Assembly: GCF_914767665.1 (NCBI RefSeq) | Contig: NC_059504.1 | Location: 9,860,501-9,924,500, forward strand | Direction of reading: 5' to 3' | DNA from: Harmonia axyridis | Lineage: Eukaryota; Arthropoda; Insecta; Coleoptera; Coccinellidae | Length of the DNA: 64,000 nucleotides | Shown: in pieces, positions 1 to 11,376 of the stretch | How positions within the stretch are numbered: the stretch's first letter is position 1 | Layout of the letters: the number at the start of each line of letters is the position of its first letter | Translations under genes and position numbers: made by a program | The notes under the pieces: model-generated | What the model was told of the DNA's origin: nothing | What the model saw: the letters and a program-made list of their open reading frames with translations, nothing else | Databases searched by the model: none

Positions 1-1562
1 AATTTATTCAATTTTCTAAAGGTTAGGTATGGAGTCCCGCATGGAAAACCCCGAAATTTTGATCCCGCAGAATTTCAGAGGGATCCTGCATTTGCGGAAT
101 TGGATTCTCTAGTTGAAACGAATGTTTTCGACAAGAATTGAGAAAATTACTATATTTTGTTTTTAATCAACCCTAAGTGCAAAAACGTCAAATAATGAAT
201 ACGTCATAATATATAATAGTGTTGCCAATATTTCACGTCCAACGTTCAAAAGCTAACTAATTCACCTATCATTTAGATAATGAAAAAGCAACACAAATGC
301 AACGAAGAGATTGCAATGCAATTTTCTCAAATAAACGATGAATTCTTCGTGGCAGTTCAACCCAAATATTTCATTTTCTCTCTAATTAATTCCGATTCAA
401 GCAACAATCAAGTCCCGAAAGACATCAAAATCGCTTTCACAAAGGTGCCAACAAGCTAATATGATGAAACCGCGCTCCTAATTCGCCTATTCAAGGAGCC
501 TTGCCCCAAGCCTTGATTAAATAATATTGTATAGAGTCAAGACATTGCTTTGGATAAATCCGGACTAGCTTTGCAACACGAGTAGGCCCATTTAGGCTAA
601 ACTGACCCGAGGGCATGACCCCTTCAAACAGAATTGAGTAGTCAAAGACAGAAGTTCGAAGATGTAACAGCTTGGGGCTTCCTTAAAGTTTTGCTCATTC
701 GTTTTGAGTTTATAGTTATAATCTAATCTTCGTCTTGTGTTGTTACCTCTTACATTTCTAGTAATCATCTCCTTATTGTGAAACATTTCCGAGGCATGGT
801 CTGCAAGAAAGTATGAAAGAATCTCCACGAGAAAAATGTCGAAGTTTTCACTCTTGTACAAACTTATATAAGGTATTTAACGCCATTGGCCCTGGGCAGC
901 TTATTCAATTTTCGTTCTCTTTAGTGCCAAAAGCTTCAGGAGATTAAGAATTAACAAAAGATTCATGTTAAGATTTTTTCCGCACGAATATTTTGATTGT
1001 TTCAGAACAACAATTGTTTTTGAGCGCTTGTCTCCCTACACATATTGCTCTATCATTTCTTCAATCAATTATTGACAAAAAATCTCTTTTGTCTTTTTTT
1101 TTTTTTGAGGGGCGCTATTTTTATGCATCAATCTTAATGCGTAGTTCTCATTTCTTCTTCATCTTTTATTAGATAGTTCATGATATGTATTAAAGTTGAT
1201 ATGTTTCATGTTTTGCTAAAAACGAAAGAAGGGAATTTTTTGTAACAGATTGAATGAGCAATTGAAACATAATTTCCAGATTGAAATATTTCAGTGACGT
1301 AGCATTTTTATCTTTCAAAAAATATAGATCACTAAAGGCATAGTCAATTCTAAAAAGAAATTTTATTTACGAATAAAACATTTTCGAACGTTATCGTACA
1401 GTCGTCAGAGATTATTGAAGAAGAATTATTTTCTGATGAATGAAATTTGTTCCATTCAAACATGGTCGAATCGCATATAATACGTACTGAAGAATCCCAA
1501 AACAGTATTGGTATAATATTCGAACCATTCGATTTATATTTCCAACTGAATTCTTCATTGTA
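1..1562. other. non-coding stretch, nothing recognised
   Basis: AT-rich sequence. The longest open frame (89 codons, minus strand, 592-861) has no recognisable motif and low-complexity composition, so I do not call it. No repeat shared with the rest of the window was seen here. Confidence 0.6.
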
Positions 1563-2478
1563 ACGGGTGTTTTTTTTCGAGGCAGTACTGTTCAAAATGG
1601 CGACCGATTTAACAGCTGTCAAGTGATTTATTCTCAGTTTGGTTTGGCAATTCATCATGAATATACTCACGCCTGAACAACGCTTGCAAATAGTGCAATT
1701 TTATTTCGAAAATAATGGTTATGTGCGGAATACGTATCGCGCACTACGTCCATTTTATTTTGTTTAGCGATGAAGCGCACTTCTGGTTGAATGGCTACGT
1801 CAACAAACAAAACTGCCGCATTTGGAGTGAAGCTTATCCTCAAGTGTATGTCGCTACATCCAGAAAAACTGACTGTTTGGTGCGCTTTATGGGCTGGTGG
1901 AATCATTGGTCCGTACTTCTTTAAAAACGATGATGGCCAGAATGTTACAGTCATTGGTGATCGGTATAGAGCCATGATAACTAACTTTTTCATTCCTGAA
2001 TTGAACAACCATGATATCCAGGAGCTGTGGTTCCAACAAGACGGCGCAACATGTCACACAGCTCGTGCCACAATAGATTTATTGAAAGACACGTTCGGTG
2101 ACCGCCTAATTTCACGTTTTGGACCTGTGAATTGGCCTACAAGATTTTGTGATTTAACACCGCTAGACTACTTTCTGTGGGGCTATGTAAAGTCATTGGT
2201 CTATGCGGATAAGCCACAAACCCTTGACCATTTGGAAGACAACATTCGCCGTGTTATTGCCGATATACGGCCACAAATGTTGGAAAAAGTCATCGAAAAT
2301 TGGACGTCCAGATTGAACTACATCCGAGCCAGTCGTGGCGGTCATTTGCCAGAAATCATATTCAAAATGTAATGCCACAAGATTATCTTGCGGATAAATA
2401 AAATTCATGTCAATCGAATAATCCATCGTTGTTTTATTGCAATTTAAAGTTCTATAGCTCTAAAAAAAACACACCCTC
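1563..2478 (+). mobile_element. DD41D (rosa-like) mariner, internally deleted copy 1
   Basis: Tc1/mariner DNA transposon remnant flanked by TA (1561-1562 and 2479-2480). The inverted termini read ACGGGTGTTTTTTTTCGAGG and, at the right end, a matching complement ending CACCCTC. The short N-terminal piece (from ATG 1657, residues MNILTPEQRLQIVQFY) is joined by an internal deletion at about 1751 to the catalytic half. That half begins ILFSDEAHFWLNG (first Asp), continues WFQQDGATCHTA (second Asp, in 1791-2372) and ends with DLTPLDYFLWG (third Asp). I count 41 residues between the second and third Asp, which is the spacing of the DD41D lineage (rosa / Visitor). Breaks: the deletion is out of frame, and about 8 nt are missing near 1854. 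The C-terminal half is otherwise open to its natural stop (GGHLPEIIFKM). Two sister copies lie at 22872 and 49899. Not active by itself. Confidence 0.88.
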
Positions 2479-2480
2479 TA

Positions 2481-4090
2481 TTGCAAATTATTGTCCCATT
2501 TCAATGTGTTATTCATCATTAACCTTAGCTCTTTCATCACCCCCTGAAATTTGTCGCACCTATTCACTAACACCCTGTATATCCTAGAAAACACTACTCA
2601 GATTGAGGAGAAGGCTTTATCCAATAGAAAATATTACACAATGCGAGTAATGACTCGCCTCAACATTGATGAAGATTGCCGAAAACATTTTTACAGCTAT
2701 TTTCGAATAGTCTTCTATTTCCCACGAAGTAGATCCCAACATTCCAATATTTTCATGAATAGATCCATTCACAAGTCCCGAATCGCATTGAAATGAAAGA
2801 AGAATAGCGTCCTAACTTTTTTCCCTTTGAGAGGGTGTGAATTGATGGCTGGTTTTATCCTTTGTCATTCGAGAATGTCCCCTCTTTGTCTCTCTTTCCA
2901 TCTGAAATATTGTCGGAATGATTCGAGAAACACTTTCATCCTGGATATTTTCATGTTCGATGGCATTCAAGGGAAATCCTTTCACGCCTTTCAGATTTCT
3001 GATGCTTGATCTTTATTCTTGTCAAACAACGAATCCAAACAGAGGAGATAATGTAAGAATAACTCGACAATTGAAACGAACTTGTAACAGAAATTTGATT
3101 GGATAATTTTGAAAAACCTCAACTGATTGACCTTGACAATTTTCCACTGATGGAATCATCAGTATGGTGACTCAAGAGGCCCCTGCCATATACACCTTCT
3201 TTCCCATAGCTGAGCGTCGTGGATTTGGCGTAAAACGGTTAGATATATGGCCTAAGTGGTGTCGTTCTGCCGAGAATTGCGTAGCATGTAACGCCATCTC
3301 TTGAACTAGCAAAGAGTCGTCACACAATGCTTTTTCACATATGCATTAACTTTCTGAGTATTTTTTGAGGAGTCCATAATTTGCTTTGGAAAAACTATTC
3401 CAAAAAATGGCAATTTGTTTGAGTTTCACGGCATATTATTTTTTATTGGCTGGTCACTTTCCAAGTTGTCTGAGTTATTGCATTCTATCATATGATGGTT
3501 TGAAGGTTATGCGAAATTTAATGAAGAAATTAATTCGATTAAGTCTAGTTTTTTCTCATTCTTTGGTCCAGTCTCAAATAGCCATTTATTGAGCCATGTC
3601 ATTGAACATCTTCAAAACTTTGTAAAAGTTAAGTTGAATATATGGAGGACTGTTTTTCTTTGAGAACAAAACCAACATTATTTCCAAACAAATACGAATA
3701 TATAACCATCTAACTGAGTGAATCGATAAGGTATTTTCATTTATTTGTTCATACCTCTAGGATATTCTCTCAACGGTCTCGTATTTTTCAATCTTGATTT
3801 AACGAATTGAAATACAACAGGAAATATTTGAAATATTCGAAAGGCACTAGAAAAATAGACGAGTTGTTGGCATACTTCATCGATTCCAATGGTCCTCATA
3901 CATTCGAAAGTCGAAGCATTTCATACATACAGAAGAACTGAAGAGTTTTCCAATAAGAGATTTCATCTGGACTCTGTCGCTTTCAAAGCTCTTTGACAAT
4001 TGAACAGTTAAAATTACGCATTGGAATTGTTGAAATTCACTACAAAAATTGAGGAAATTTTCCAGTAACATTTCACAAAACTGAAGCACC
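2481..4090. other. non-coding stretch, one TACAGGGTG-type motif
   Basis: No gene recognised. A CACCCTGTA motif at about 2572 belongs to a recurrent short sequence seen through the window (see findings). Open frames of 60-81 codons at 2551-3106 and 3386-3592 show no family motif and are left out. Confidence 0.5.
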
Positions 4091-4091
4091 T

Positions 4092-4570
4092 TTGTGTCAG
4101 GTTAATGATGTGAAGAATCGAAACCGTCTACGTCGCTCAAAAATAACAGAGAATATTACTGTCGATTCTACGTCGATCTTGAGAATTAGGCATTCCAAAT
4201 TGCCGAACTTGAAAGATATTTATGTGAACGACGTTCATTTTCAACAGAATGGTGTTACCTGCTACACAAGTAAGGAAACAATCGCAATTTTGCAAGTTAA
4301 GTTTACAAGTGTTATTATTTCTAGCAAAGGGTATGACAATTGGCCACCTTTTGCTGGGGATTTAATATTTTTAGATTTTTCCCTTTGGATCTGCATTAAA
4401 GATAAGATGTCGATGCTCCACAATCGATTCAAAATCTTGAGGATGGATTTCGTGAAATTATCGAGGACATACAGGCCCAAATGAGTGAGTTCAAAATTTC
4501 ATGAGAAGGCTACAACCGTAGTCGTGGTGGCCATTTAGATCATAGAGTTATTAGTTGCCTATCGTTAATA
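4092..4570 (+). mobile_element. old DD41D-related transposase remnant
   Basis: An open frame of 130 codons (4092-4484) translates to a badly decayed C-terminal part of a Tc1/mariner transposase related to the DD41D copies. It starts with a linker like NRNRLRRSKITENI, jumps by deletion to HFQQNGVTCYTSKETIA (the second catalytic Asp is now Asn), then GYDNWPPFAGDLIFLDFSLW (third Asp region) and ends near RTYRPK. A further piece, SRGGHL, follows at about 4520. The following 3' untranslated sequence (TTTACAATGAAATGAACA, 4586-4603) is repeated after the remnant at 30.1-30.3 kb, so both come from one family. The P-like element at 4734 lies just downstream. Confidence 0.72.
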
Positions 4571-4676
4571 GCAGATCTTTCTCTTTACAATGAAATGAAC
4601 ATCTATTGATTCCTCTCAAAATATATATTTTTTTCAACAATAAAATAAAACCTTTCATTGAAGATTTTAAATAAGT

Positions 4677-4694
4677 TTATTATTATTATTATTT
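4677..4694. repeat. (TTA)n microsatellite
   Basis: Five to six units of TTA in the 3' flank of the decayed transposase, just before the P-like element. Confidence 0.8.
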
Positions 4695-4725
4695 TAAATC
4701 AGTAACATTCAAATTTCCCCAATGT

Positions 4726-5324
4726 ATACAAACCATAGAGTATTAAACATAGATAGAAGGAATATACGCAATTTTTACATGTTCCCAACATGTTAGATTA
4801 CGATGTTGGATTGAGATATATTCTCAAACCTACAATTTTACTATATCGGTATGAATGTATTTTATATTGAATTAAATATATTTATTTGAGCGATTCTCGA
4901 TCAAATATGCAAATTTGAATATTTGGAATCCAATATTTTTCCTAATTGTCGAATTTATAGAAAGCTGAATATTTATTATTTTCCGTATCTACCTGCTGAA
5001 ATCCAAGGTTTGGCAACTTTTGCTCTCCTATTGTCATCGGTTGTTTCACGTCGTTTGGCGTGCTTGAAGTTTGTTTTTTGAATTTCTGATATATTTAGGT
5101 ATTTATTTCAATATATTTTGAATTGATATGAAACGTTGATTCACTATGGGACATAAGAAGTGGGTTCTTTGTGGAGAAACTCGCGAATTGAGTGAAATAT
5201 CGCATCACTGATATGGTTTCATTTCCGCGTGCTTTATGTCAAATTTGATAGTTCATGTTGGGGACAAAATTTGCTTACTAACAGATGCTCCCTCTATCTA
5301 TGTTTATAACTCTGAGATACAAAC
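4726..5324 (+). mobile_element. P-like non-autonomous element, copy 1, with 8-bp target duplication
   Basis: A 583-bp element (4734-5316) whose left end reads CATAGAGTATTAAACATAG and whose right end is the imperfect complement ...CTATGTTTATAACTCTGAG. It is flanked on both sides by the octamer ATACAAAC (4726-4733 and 5317-5324), an exact 8-bp target duplication. An 8-bp duplication and 5'-CA termini of about 30 bp fit the P superfamily (hAT also makes 8 bp). Near the right end (about 5147) an ATG opens a short frame, MGHKKWVLCGETRELSEI, resembling the start of a THAP zinc finger (Cys-x2-Cys; the first Cys is Trp in this copy), followed by a stop. Sister copies at 29501 and 15502-16732. No transposase core is present, so it is a deletion derivative. 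P assignment is inference. Confidence 0.75.
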
Positions 5325-7258
5325 TTAAGTATTCTCAGTATTGAATTAGGTATCTCATTACTCATTTTCTGTTCTAAGAACATTGAATTTGGGGTGTGTC
5401 TACACGTTAATACAATTATATCTCTCAATGCAAACTACAGTCAGATCAGTTCACACAACGATTATATCATATATATCTTTCCTTAGAGCTCGAGCAATAT
5501 ACTATAATTTTGATGAAAATTTCCGCTGCTCAAGTGAAAAATCGGTATGAAATGAAAACTTTTCCTAATTGGTTTTGTTTTGTTTCATGGATAAGATGAA
5601 TCGTTTGAACTTGTAACAAAATTAAATTCAGATTATTCCTGCACTATTGGGAATCAACAAAATTAGCATAGTGGTTGAACGTACAACGATGATTCAGAGA
5701 GATCACCGGAGGAAACATGAAGAATTTCAAGTATAGGTAGGAAATCAAGGGAGATAGGCCAATGACTGACGGTGTCTTGCAAGCCAGACTACCTTGAGAC
5801 CGTAACATTCCTTGGAAAGGTCACTGTTTCTCACTGTTCCTGATACCGATAGTAAACATTGTTGAAGATGATTATATGACGCTTCATTTTCGTTTTTACT
5901 TCATCATTTACTTTGTGATTTTATTCTAATCATTTTGTTATTTATCAAAGTGAACACAACTCATGTTTGAGCGATTTCAGACGAGTGCGTTTATTTCAAC
6001 GTGATTTCTCAAGATGAGGAGTGATCGAAATAAAATTTTGAGTACACTACATTGATCGAATGAAAAAAAAACCCTCATAAAAAAAATGATAAAGGGGCAC
6101 ATCAACGCAAAACAAACTATTTGCAGTAGCCGATGGAAAACCTATTCGAGGGAAGTTAAGCTAGCTTCGAAAGCAGTGTAGAACAATATGGGAAATGAGA
6201 CAACAGGGGTAAGAAAGCAATTTCGGTCTTCTATAATTCATAAGGATTTAGGACTTCCAAGATTCCTATAAAAGTTAAATTCTCCTGTCACACCATCAGA
6301 TAGGATCTGGAACATTTTAAAATGAGAAAACAACAGATGTAAAGCTAGGAGCTTCTGAGTGCTCTTCATTAGTGCGCTTATGGCGCCCATGGAGACCACA
6401 TACGTAATATATGTAAATGGGTAAATACATATTATGCAAGCTTTTTTCGATATTATTCTTGAATTTTTTATGATTTTGATAAAGCTATAACTACGAAATT
6501 TTCTAATTGGCTCGAAATTGTTATTCTCTATATACACGCCAAATTTTAACTTGGTTGAATTTGATGTCACTGAAATATTAGGTTTTTGTTTTTATATTCT
6601 CATTCTGAAATTTCTTTGGTTAGGATAATGCTATTAACACAAACAAAGCTTCACACGGTGATTTTGATACAAGTTGTTTGGTAATTCGACGAGATCCTTT
6701 GAAGGTGTTGTCTTCAAGGCCATTTTCAACAAATTTATCCCAATCATTTATAGGTCAGTAGTGGATGGTTCCTGAGCTAAAGCGGTTTTTCGTTTTTCCA
6801 AAAAATTACAAAGTTCTCTCTGGTTTCTTGTTCCATTAGCCTTTTGAAAAGACTTGAATGTTATCAACTCTTTCACGGAAAAAATTAAATAAAAAAGTGA
6901 ATAACGTGATTTAAACTTCAATATTCAATTCAGAAACATATTCAAACAATACAAAGAACATTTAAAGGTTCTGTTCATTTTGTTTACCTCGATTAATTAT
7001 GCGGACACGTAATGAACTTCAGTGACGATTACCCACAAAAGAAATATCAAATAGTAATATTGGCACAATAAATGATGTTTCTGATATTTATTAAATTGCT
7101 TTCATCAAGTACTCATTTGACTTTTATCATTTGAAATAATAATTTAATGATTAGTGTAAATATCAACCAGAAGAGTGAGAGAGGAGATCTAAAACTACCT
7201 ATTCAGATTTCGCTTTCTGTAAATCCGTACCAGACGAACAAATTCTTTCAGACAACCT
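5325..7258. other. non-coding stretch, nothing recognised
   Basis: AT-rich. A 110-codon minus-strand frame (6238-6570) has no recognisable domain or codon bias and is treated as chance. Confidence 0.5.
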
Positions 7259-7835
7259 ACTTGATCAAGACTCGTGCAAAAAGGAATTGTTTCGAAATGC
7301 CTGAAAGTCATGGTTATGATTCAGAAACAAGGAAATTGGGTGCAGTACGAGTTGAAGCCGAGAGATGTTGAACTGCGTTTGCTTGTGAACAGCTGCTTGA
7401 AAAGCAAAGACAGAAGGGATTTGTGCATCGTATTGTGACTGGAGACGAAAAAAGGTTCATTACGATAATCCAAAGCGCAGGAAACCATGAGGATATCCCG
7501 GTCAAGCTTCCACGTCGACGGCCAAACCGAATATTCACGGTTCCTAAGTCATGCTCAGTATTTGGTGGGACCAGCTCGGCGTAGTGGATTAAGGGTTGTT
7601 CAAACCGACTGAAACAATCATAGGCGATCGTTATCGAACGTACTTAATGCGTTTGAGCCGAGCATTGAAGGACAAACGGTCGCAATACAACAAGATACAT
7701 AATAAAGTCGTACCCCACCCGCGGTATTCTTCAGACGTTGTATCCTCGGACTATCACTTGTTCCGATCAATGGCACACGGCTTGTTTGACCAGCACTTCC
7801 GGTCTTATGAAGATTTTTTCTTCAAGTTTTATAGC
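7259..7835 (+). mobile_element. mariner fragment (YELKPRDVE family), copy H
   Basis: Middle-to-C-terminal part of a mariner transposase gene in broken frames. It begins near LIKTRAKRN, then GYDSETRKLGAVRVEAERC (a frameshifted reading of the family's QKQGNWVPYELKPRDVER region), ACEQLLEKQRQKGF and IVTGDEK (first Asp). It continues with a frameshifted middle and then GDRYRTYLMRLSRALKDKR. The second catalytic Asp segment is deleted. It resumes at SSDVVSSDYHLFRSMAHG (third Asp in SDYHLF) and ends at about QHFRSYEDFF. No inverted termini remain on either side. Four other fragments of this family lie at 8639, 10569, 18342 and 60583. Confidence 0.82.
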
Positions 7836-7895
7836 TCTGGAGATGCTTCAAGTAAGCATCGAATTTAGGCCAACCTGTACTGGCATGCAGTCACG

Positions 7896-7975
7896 ACCAT
7901 CCGCCAATTGCACCCTTGTAGTCCACATAACTGTGATCTCCAAAGGCGCAATAGGCAAATTAATTAACGAGCATA
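7896..7975. repeat. short inverted-repeat sequence, copy 1 of 3
   Basis: About 80 bp reading CCAATTGCACCCTTGTAG, a spacer of about 25 bp, then TCCAAAGGCGCAATAGGC and TTAATTAACGAGC. Its two ends are partly complementary (CACCCTTG versus CAAAGGCG). Related copies sit at 43912-43992 and 60008-60088. Likely a small dispersed repeat of unknown class. Confidence 0.6.
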
Positions 7976-8039
7976 CAAAATCTCTCGACGTCAGTGCTTT
8001 TCTCATTTTTTTTCACGTTAATCTAAAATTCCATGTTAC

Positions 8040-8280
8040 CACGTTGATGAGCACACTTTATAGCTCCATGCCTGGAGGTTTGTTGGATTTTTTGCACTCG
8101 TAAAACGGAATGGAACACGAGGGTAGGACCGTTAGTCAATGGCCGCAACGACGCGTCTATCCTTCCGCTCCATAGTAATTACAATGCGCCCGGCATCGCT
8201 GACGTCACGACGTCGACTCCAGTCATCCTCTTGAACGCCCCAGGCCTTACCTTGCTGCCCTAGTTAGTCAGAGTTCACTT
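8040..8280. other. GC-rich patch, unassigned
   Basis: Clearly richer in G and C than its surroundings (for example GCGCCCGGCATCGCTGACGT at about 8188). It has no long open frame that I recognise. It may be the relic of a mobile element or a conserved non-coding segment. Confidence 0.3.
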
Positions 8281-8638
8281 CATTATCTCCTAGATCTCGT
8301 TTAACACGATTCTTTGTTTTGGATCATTCCGATGTGACACGAATGATACAAGGGTATTTGGTTCCAGATGAAAATTGAAGGTTTAAAATTTTTGAGCGCT
8401 CGTCTCCGAATAGTTTGTTTCGCCACAATGTCTGGAATTTTGTTTCCTGTTTGATTTTGAAACAGCGAATGTAGAATGACAATTTGAAGCAATTTACAGT
8501 TGATGAATATCAAAAAAAAAAGTTTTAATATCAAAATTATAACATAATTGTGCCAAAACCTCGATTTAATAAAACGTTTTGATATATACATAGGCGTAAT
8601 TTTGATTCCGTAGTTTTTTTTTAATTTCAGTCACGAGT

Positions 8639-9282
8639 CTTTTCGTCTCCAGTCACAATGAGATGTAGAAATCCCTTCCATCTTTGCCTTGCAAGCAGCT
8701 GTTCACAAGCAAACAAACGCCGTTCAACATCTCTCGGCTTCAATTCGTACAGCACCCAATTTCCTTGTTTCTGAATCATTCCCATGAATTTCAGGCGTTT
8801 TGAAATGGCTTGTTGCGTCACTCTCAATGATGATGCCATTTTTGTTGCGTTTGACACGAGTCTTGATCAAGAAATGCCTCCAATTCTGCATCTTCGAAAA
8901 CCTTCTCCCTTCCACCGCAATGCTGGTCTTCGACGTCAAAATCATCGTTTTTGAAGCGTTGAAACCACTCTCGGCACTCTCCTTCACTGGAAGCGGCCTC
9001 ACCATAGTATTTGGGAATATTCGATGAGCCTCAACCGCAGATTTCTTCATATTAGGTACAGCAGAAAATTAAAACCTTCCACAAATAACGAGAATTTGGC
9101 TCGTAAGTTGACATGTTTAATCGAGAATAACTTTATGATGCAGACACAAATCGACTTATATTTCGATGGCGTTATGTTTACAAATACCTAAACTTATTGT
9201 ATGACATCGATCTATTCATTTCGACTACCACTCATCGCTACAGCCATCTAATGCAATACGGCGGAAGCAAAGTTGTACACCT
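8639..9282 (-). mobile_element. mariner fragment (YELKPRDVE family), copy D, 5' end intact
   Basis: On the minus strand the element starts at 9282 with AGGTGTACAACTTTGCTTCC next to a TA (9283-9284). The transposase begins at 9050 (MKKSAVEAHRIFPNT), and the frame shifts several times. The clearest run is on 8857-8627: helix-turn-helix part VTQQAISKRLKFMGMIQKQ, then YELKPRDVERRLFACEQLL and LIVTGDEK (first Asp). Homology stops just after this Asp, so roughly the 3' half is missing. The 5' terminus matches those of copies E (18342) and F (60583). Confidence 0.85.
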
Positions 9283-9284
9283 TA

Positions 9285-10568
9285 TATTTCGCTATACTCA
9301 GTTTCTGTTCGAGTTATTCGAAAAATGCTAAAATGTTTTTTTTTCTGTAATTTTCATTATTTATAATACTCATAATAGATCATAGAAATTGATAACCGTA
9401 CCAGAGATATAGAGAAACTTTGGTGTTTCTTAAATGATACACTCTATATTTTTCAAGGCATTTTTTCAGCCGCAGATTTGTCGAAAATTACCTCTTTCCA
9501 GGTTTTTTGAAATTGTCATTCGTTTCAAAGATTACGAAAATTTTTCGAGAAATTTTTCCTACACTTCGTGCAGTCGGGAAAAAGTTCAAGGAGTTGGCAA
9601 GTACTCTGAATATAACTACTGAATATCCATTTCCTTAAAATTCCTTCGAAAACATATCCATTCAGTTCGTTTCATTAATTGATGCCAAAAAGTTTTCAAC
9701 TCTGACAACGAAGTAAAAAATTCTACCATTTTCAGGAGGAAAATTAAAATAATGCGGAAATTATGTAACATTATATTCTCTTTGACATTCAAGTTTCTTG
9801 AGAAAGTTGCCACCCGCTTGATGGGATGGCCCTACATCCATTAATTTACAATCAAAGGATTTCCCCTCCGAAATAATGATTGACCTTCCTCTTTGTTTTT
9901 CGGGAAAACTCCTTTCAATGGAAATTGGGAGGACTGTTTTTTGCGAACCATTTTTTACCCATTGTCATCCCTAAGGAATTAAATTTTTTGTATTGAATTT
10001 TTCAGTTTCAGTCATAAAGCATCTATTTCCTAGCAGGAGTATTTATACTGAACTATATTTTGCATATTATACTTAAAATCTTATTGATAATATAATAGTT
10101 ATAACAAATCTAGCATTTTTCAAGTTCACAGTGGACATAAATTCTACTCAATAAATAACAAGAATCATCATAACACAGAATCTTCATAACCGTTTATCGA
10201 ATCGTTTGGTTTCGAATCTTTTAGTTTCTGAATTTCATTTCGAAACGATACTGAAAAGTGTTGTCGTATAAATTCAAATTTTTAAGAAAAAATTGAGCAT
10301 TGAAAGTAGCTTCTGACGGTCACTTGATTTCATTGAGCTTTATATTTCCTAAAATGAACAAGTTCTAAAAAATCAGGTTTTTAATCATTTGAGGATTGAT
10401 TTTTCGTGATAATTTCCAGAGTATTTATATCAGAAGTGAAGTAGGTAGGGAGAAATTGTAGAGGAAAAACAACAATTTTCAACAGAACGTTTGATGATTC
10501 AACCCTTGGTCACCTTAATTATCAAGTTGAATTCGTTTTTAAATAAGACGCAGAATTGATAAAGACTA
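9285..10568. other. non-coding stretch, nothing recognised
   Basis: AT-rich with no recognised gene or repeat; short open frames at 9434-9622 and 9616-9813 are unremarkable. Confidence 0.5.
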
Positions 10569-11376
10569 GTGTCCAAATCAAGAAGAATTGGCAGGATCTT
10601 TGGGAGAGAAGGCCTGAAAGTCATGGGAACTCAATCATTCCCATGACTTTCAGGCCTTTTGAAATGACTTGTAGCTTCTCTCTGGGTGCCGTACGAGTTG
10701 AAGCCGAGAGATGTTGAATGACGTTAGATTGCTTGTGCAGCTGCTTGCAAGGCAAAGACGGAAGGGATTTCTGCATCGCATTGAGACTGGAAACGAAAAA
10801 TGGGTTATTACGATCATTTTAGAGCAGAAAATCATAGGGATATCCCGGTCATGCTTCCACGTCGCCGACCAATCCGAATATTCACGGTTCCAAGGTCATG
10901 ATCAGTATTTAGTAGGACCAGCCCGGCGTAGTGTATTAAGGGTTGTTAAAACCGACTGAAACAACCATAGGCGATCGTTATCGAACGTAATTAATGCGTT
11001 TGAGCCGAGCATTGAAAGACAAACCGCCGCAATACAACAAGAGACATGATAAAGTGATTTTGCAACAAGAAAATGCTGAAAGTGGTCAAGGCATACTTGG
11101 AAACGTTGAAACGAGAGGTCCTACGCAACCTGCCGTATTCTCCAGACGTTGTTTCCTTGGACTATCACTTGTTTCGATCAGTGGCAGACGGCCTGACTGA
11201 CCAGCACTTCCGGTCTTATGAAGAAGTAAAAACTTGGATCAATTCGTGGATCGCTTCAAAAGATGACCAGTTTTTTCAACGCGAGATTCTTACGCTACCC
11301 GAAATATGGGCGATGGACAATACTTCGAATCATGAATGTATAACAAGTGTTTCAAATAAAGCCTCGAATTTTCGAA
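10569..11376 (+). mobile_element. mariner fragment (YELKPRDVE family), copy G, with internal inverted duplication
   Basis: The element enters in the N-terminal linker (AAGAATTGGCAGGATCTTTG, 10583 on). It then carries a local inversion/duplication at 10611-10680 (see findings), and continues through VEAERC-type frameshifted sequence, LLARQRRKGFLHRIETGNEK (first catalytic Asp changed to Asn in GNEK) and LMRLSRALKDK. A C-terminal frame at 11073-11384 reads MLKVVKAYLETLKREVL, SPDVVSLDYHLFRS (third Asp) and SYEEVKTWINSWIASKDDQF. The second catalytic Asp is lost (QQENAES in place of QHDNARPH). No terminal inverted repeats remain. Confidence 0.82.
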
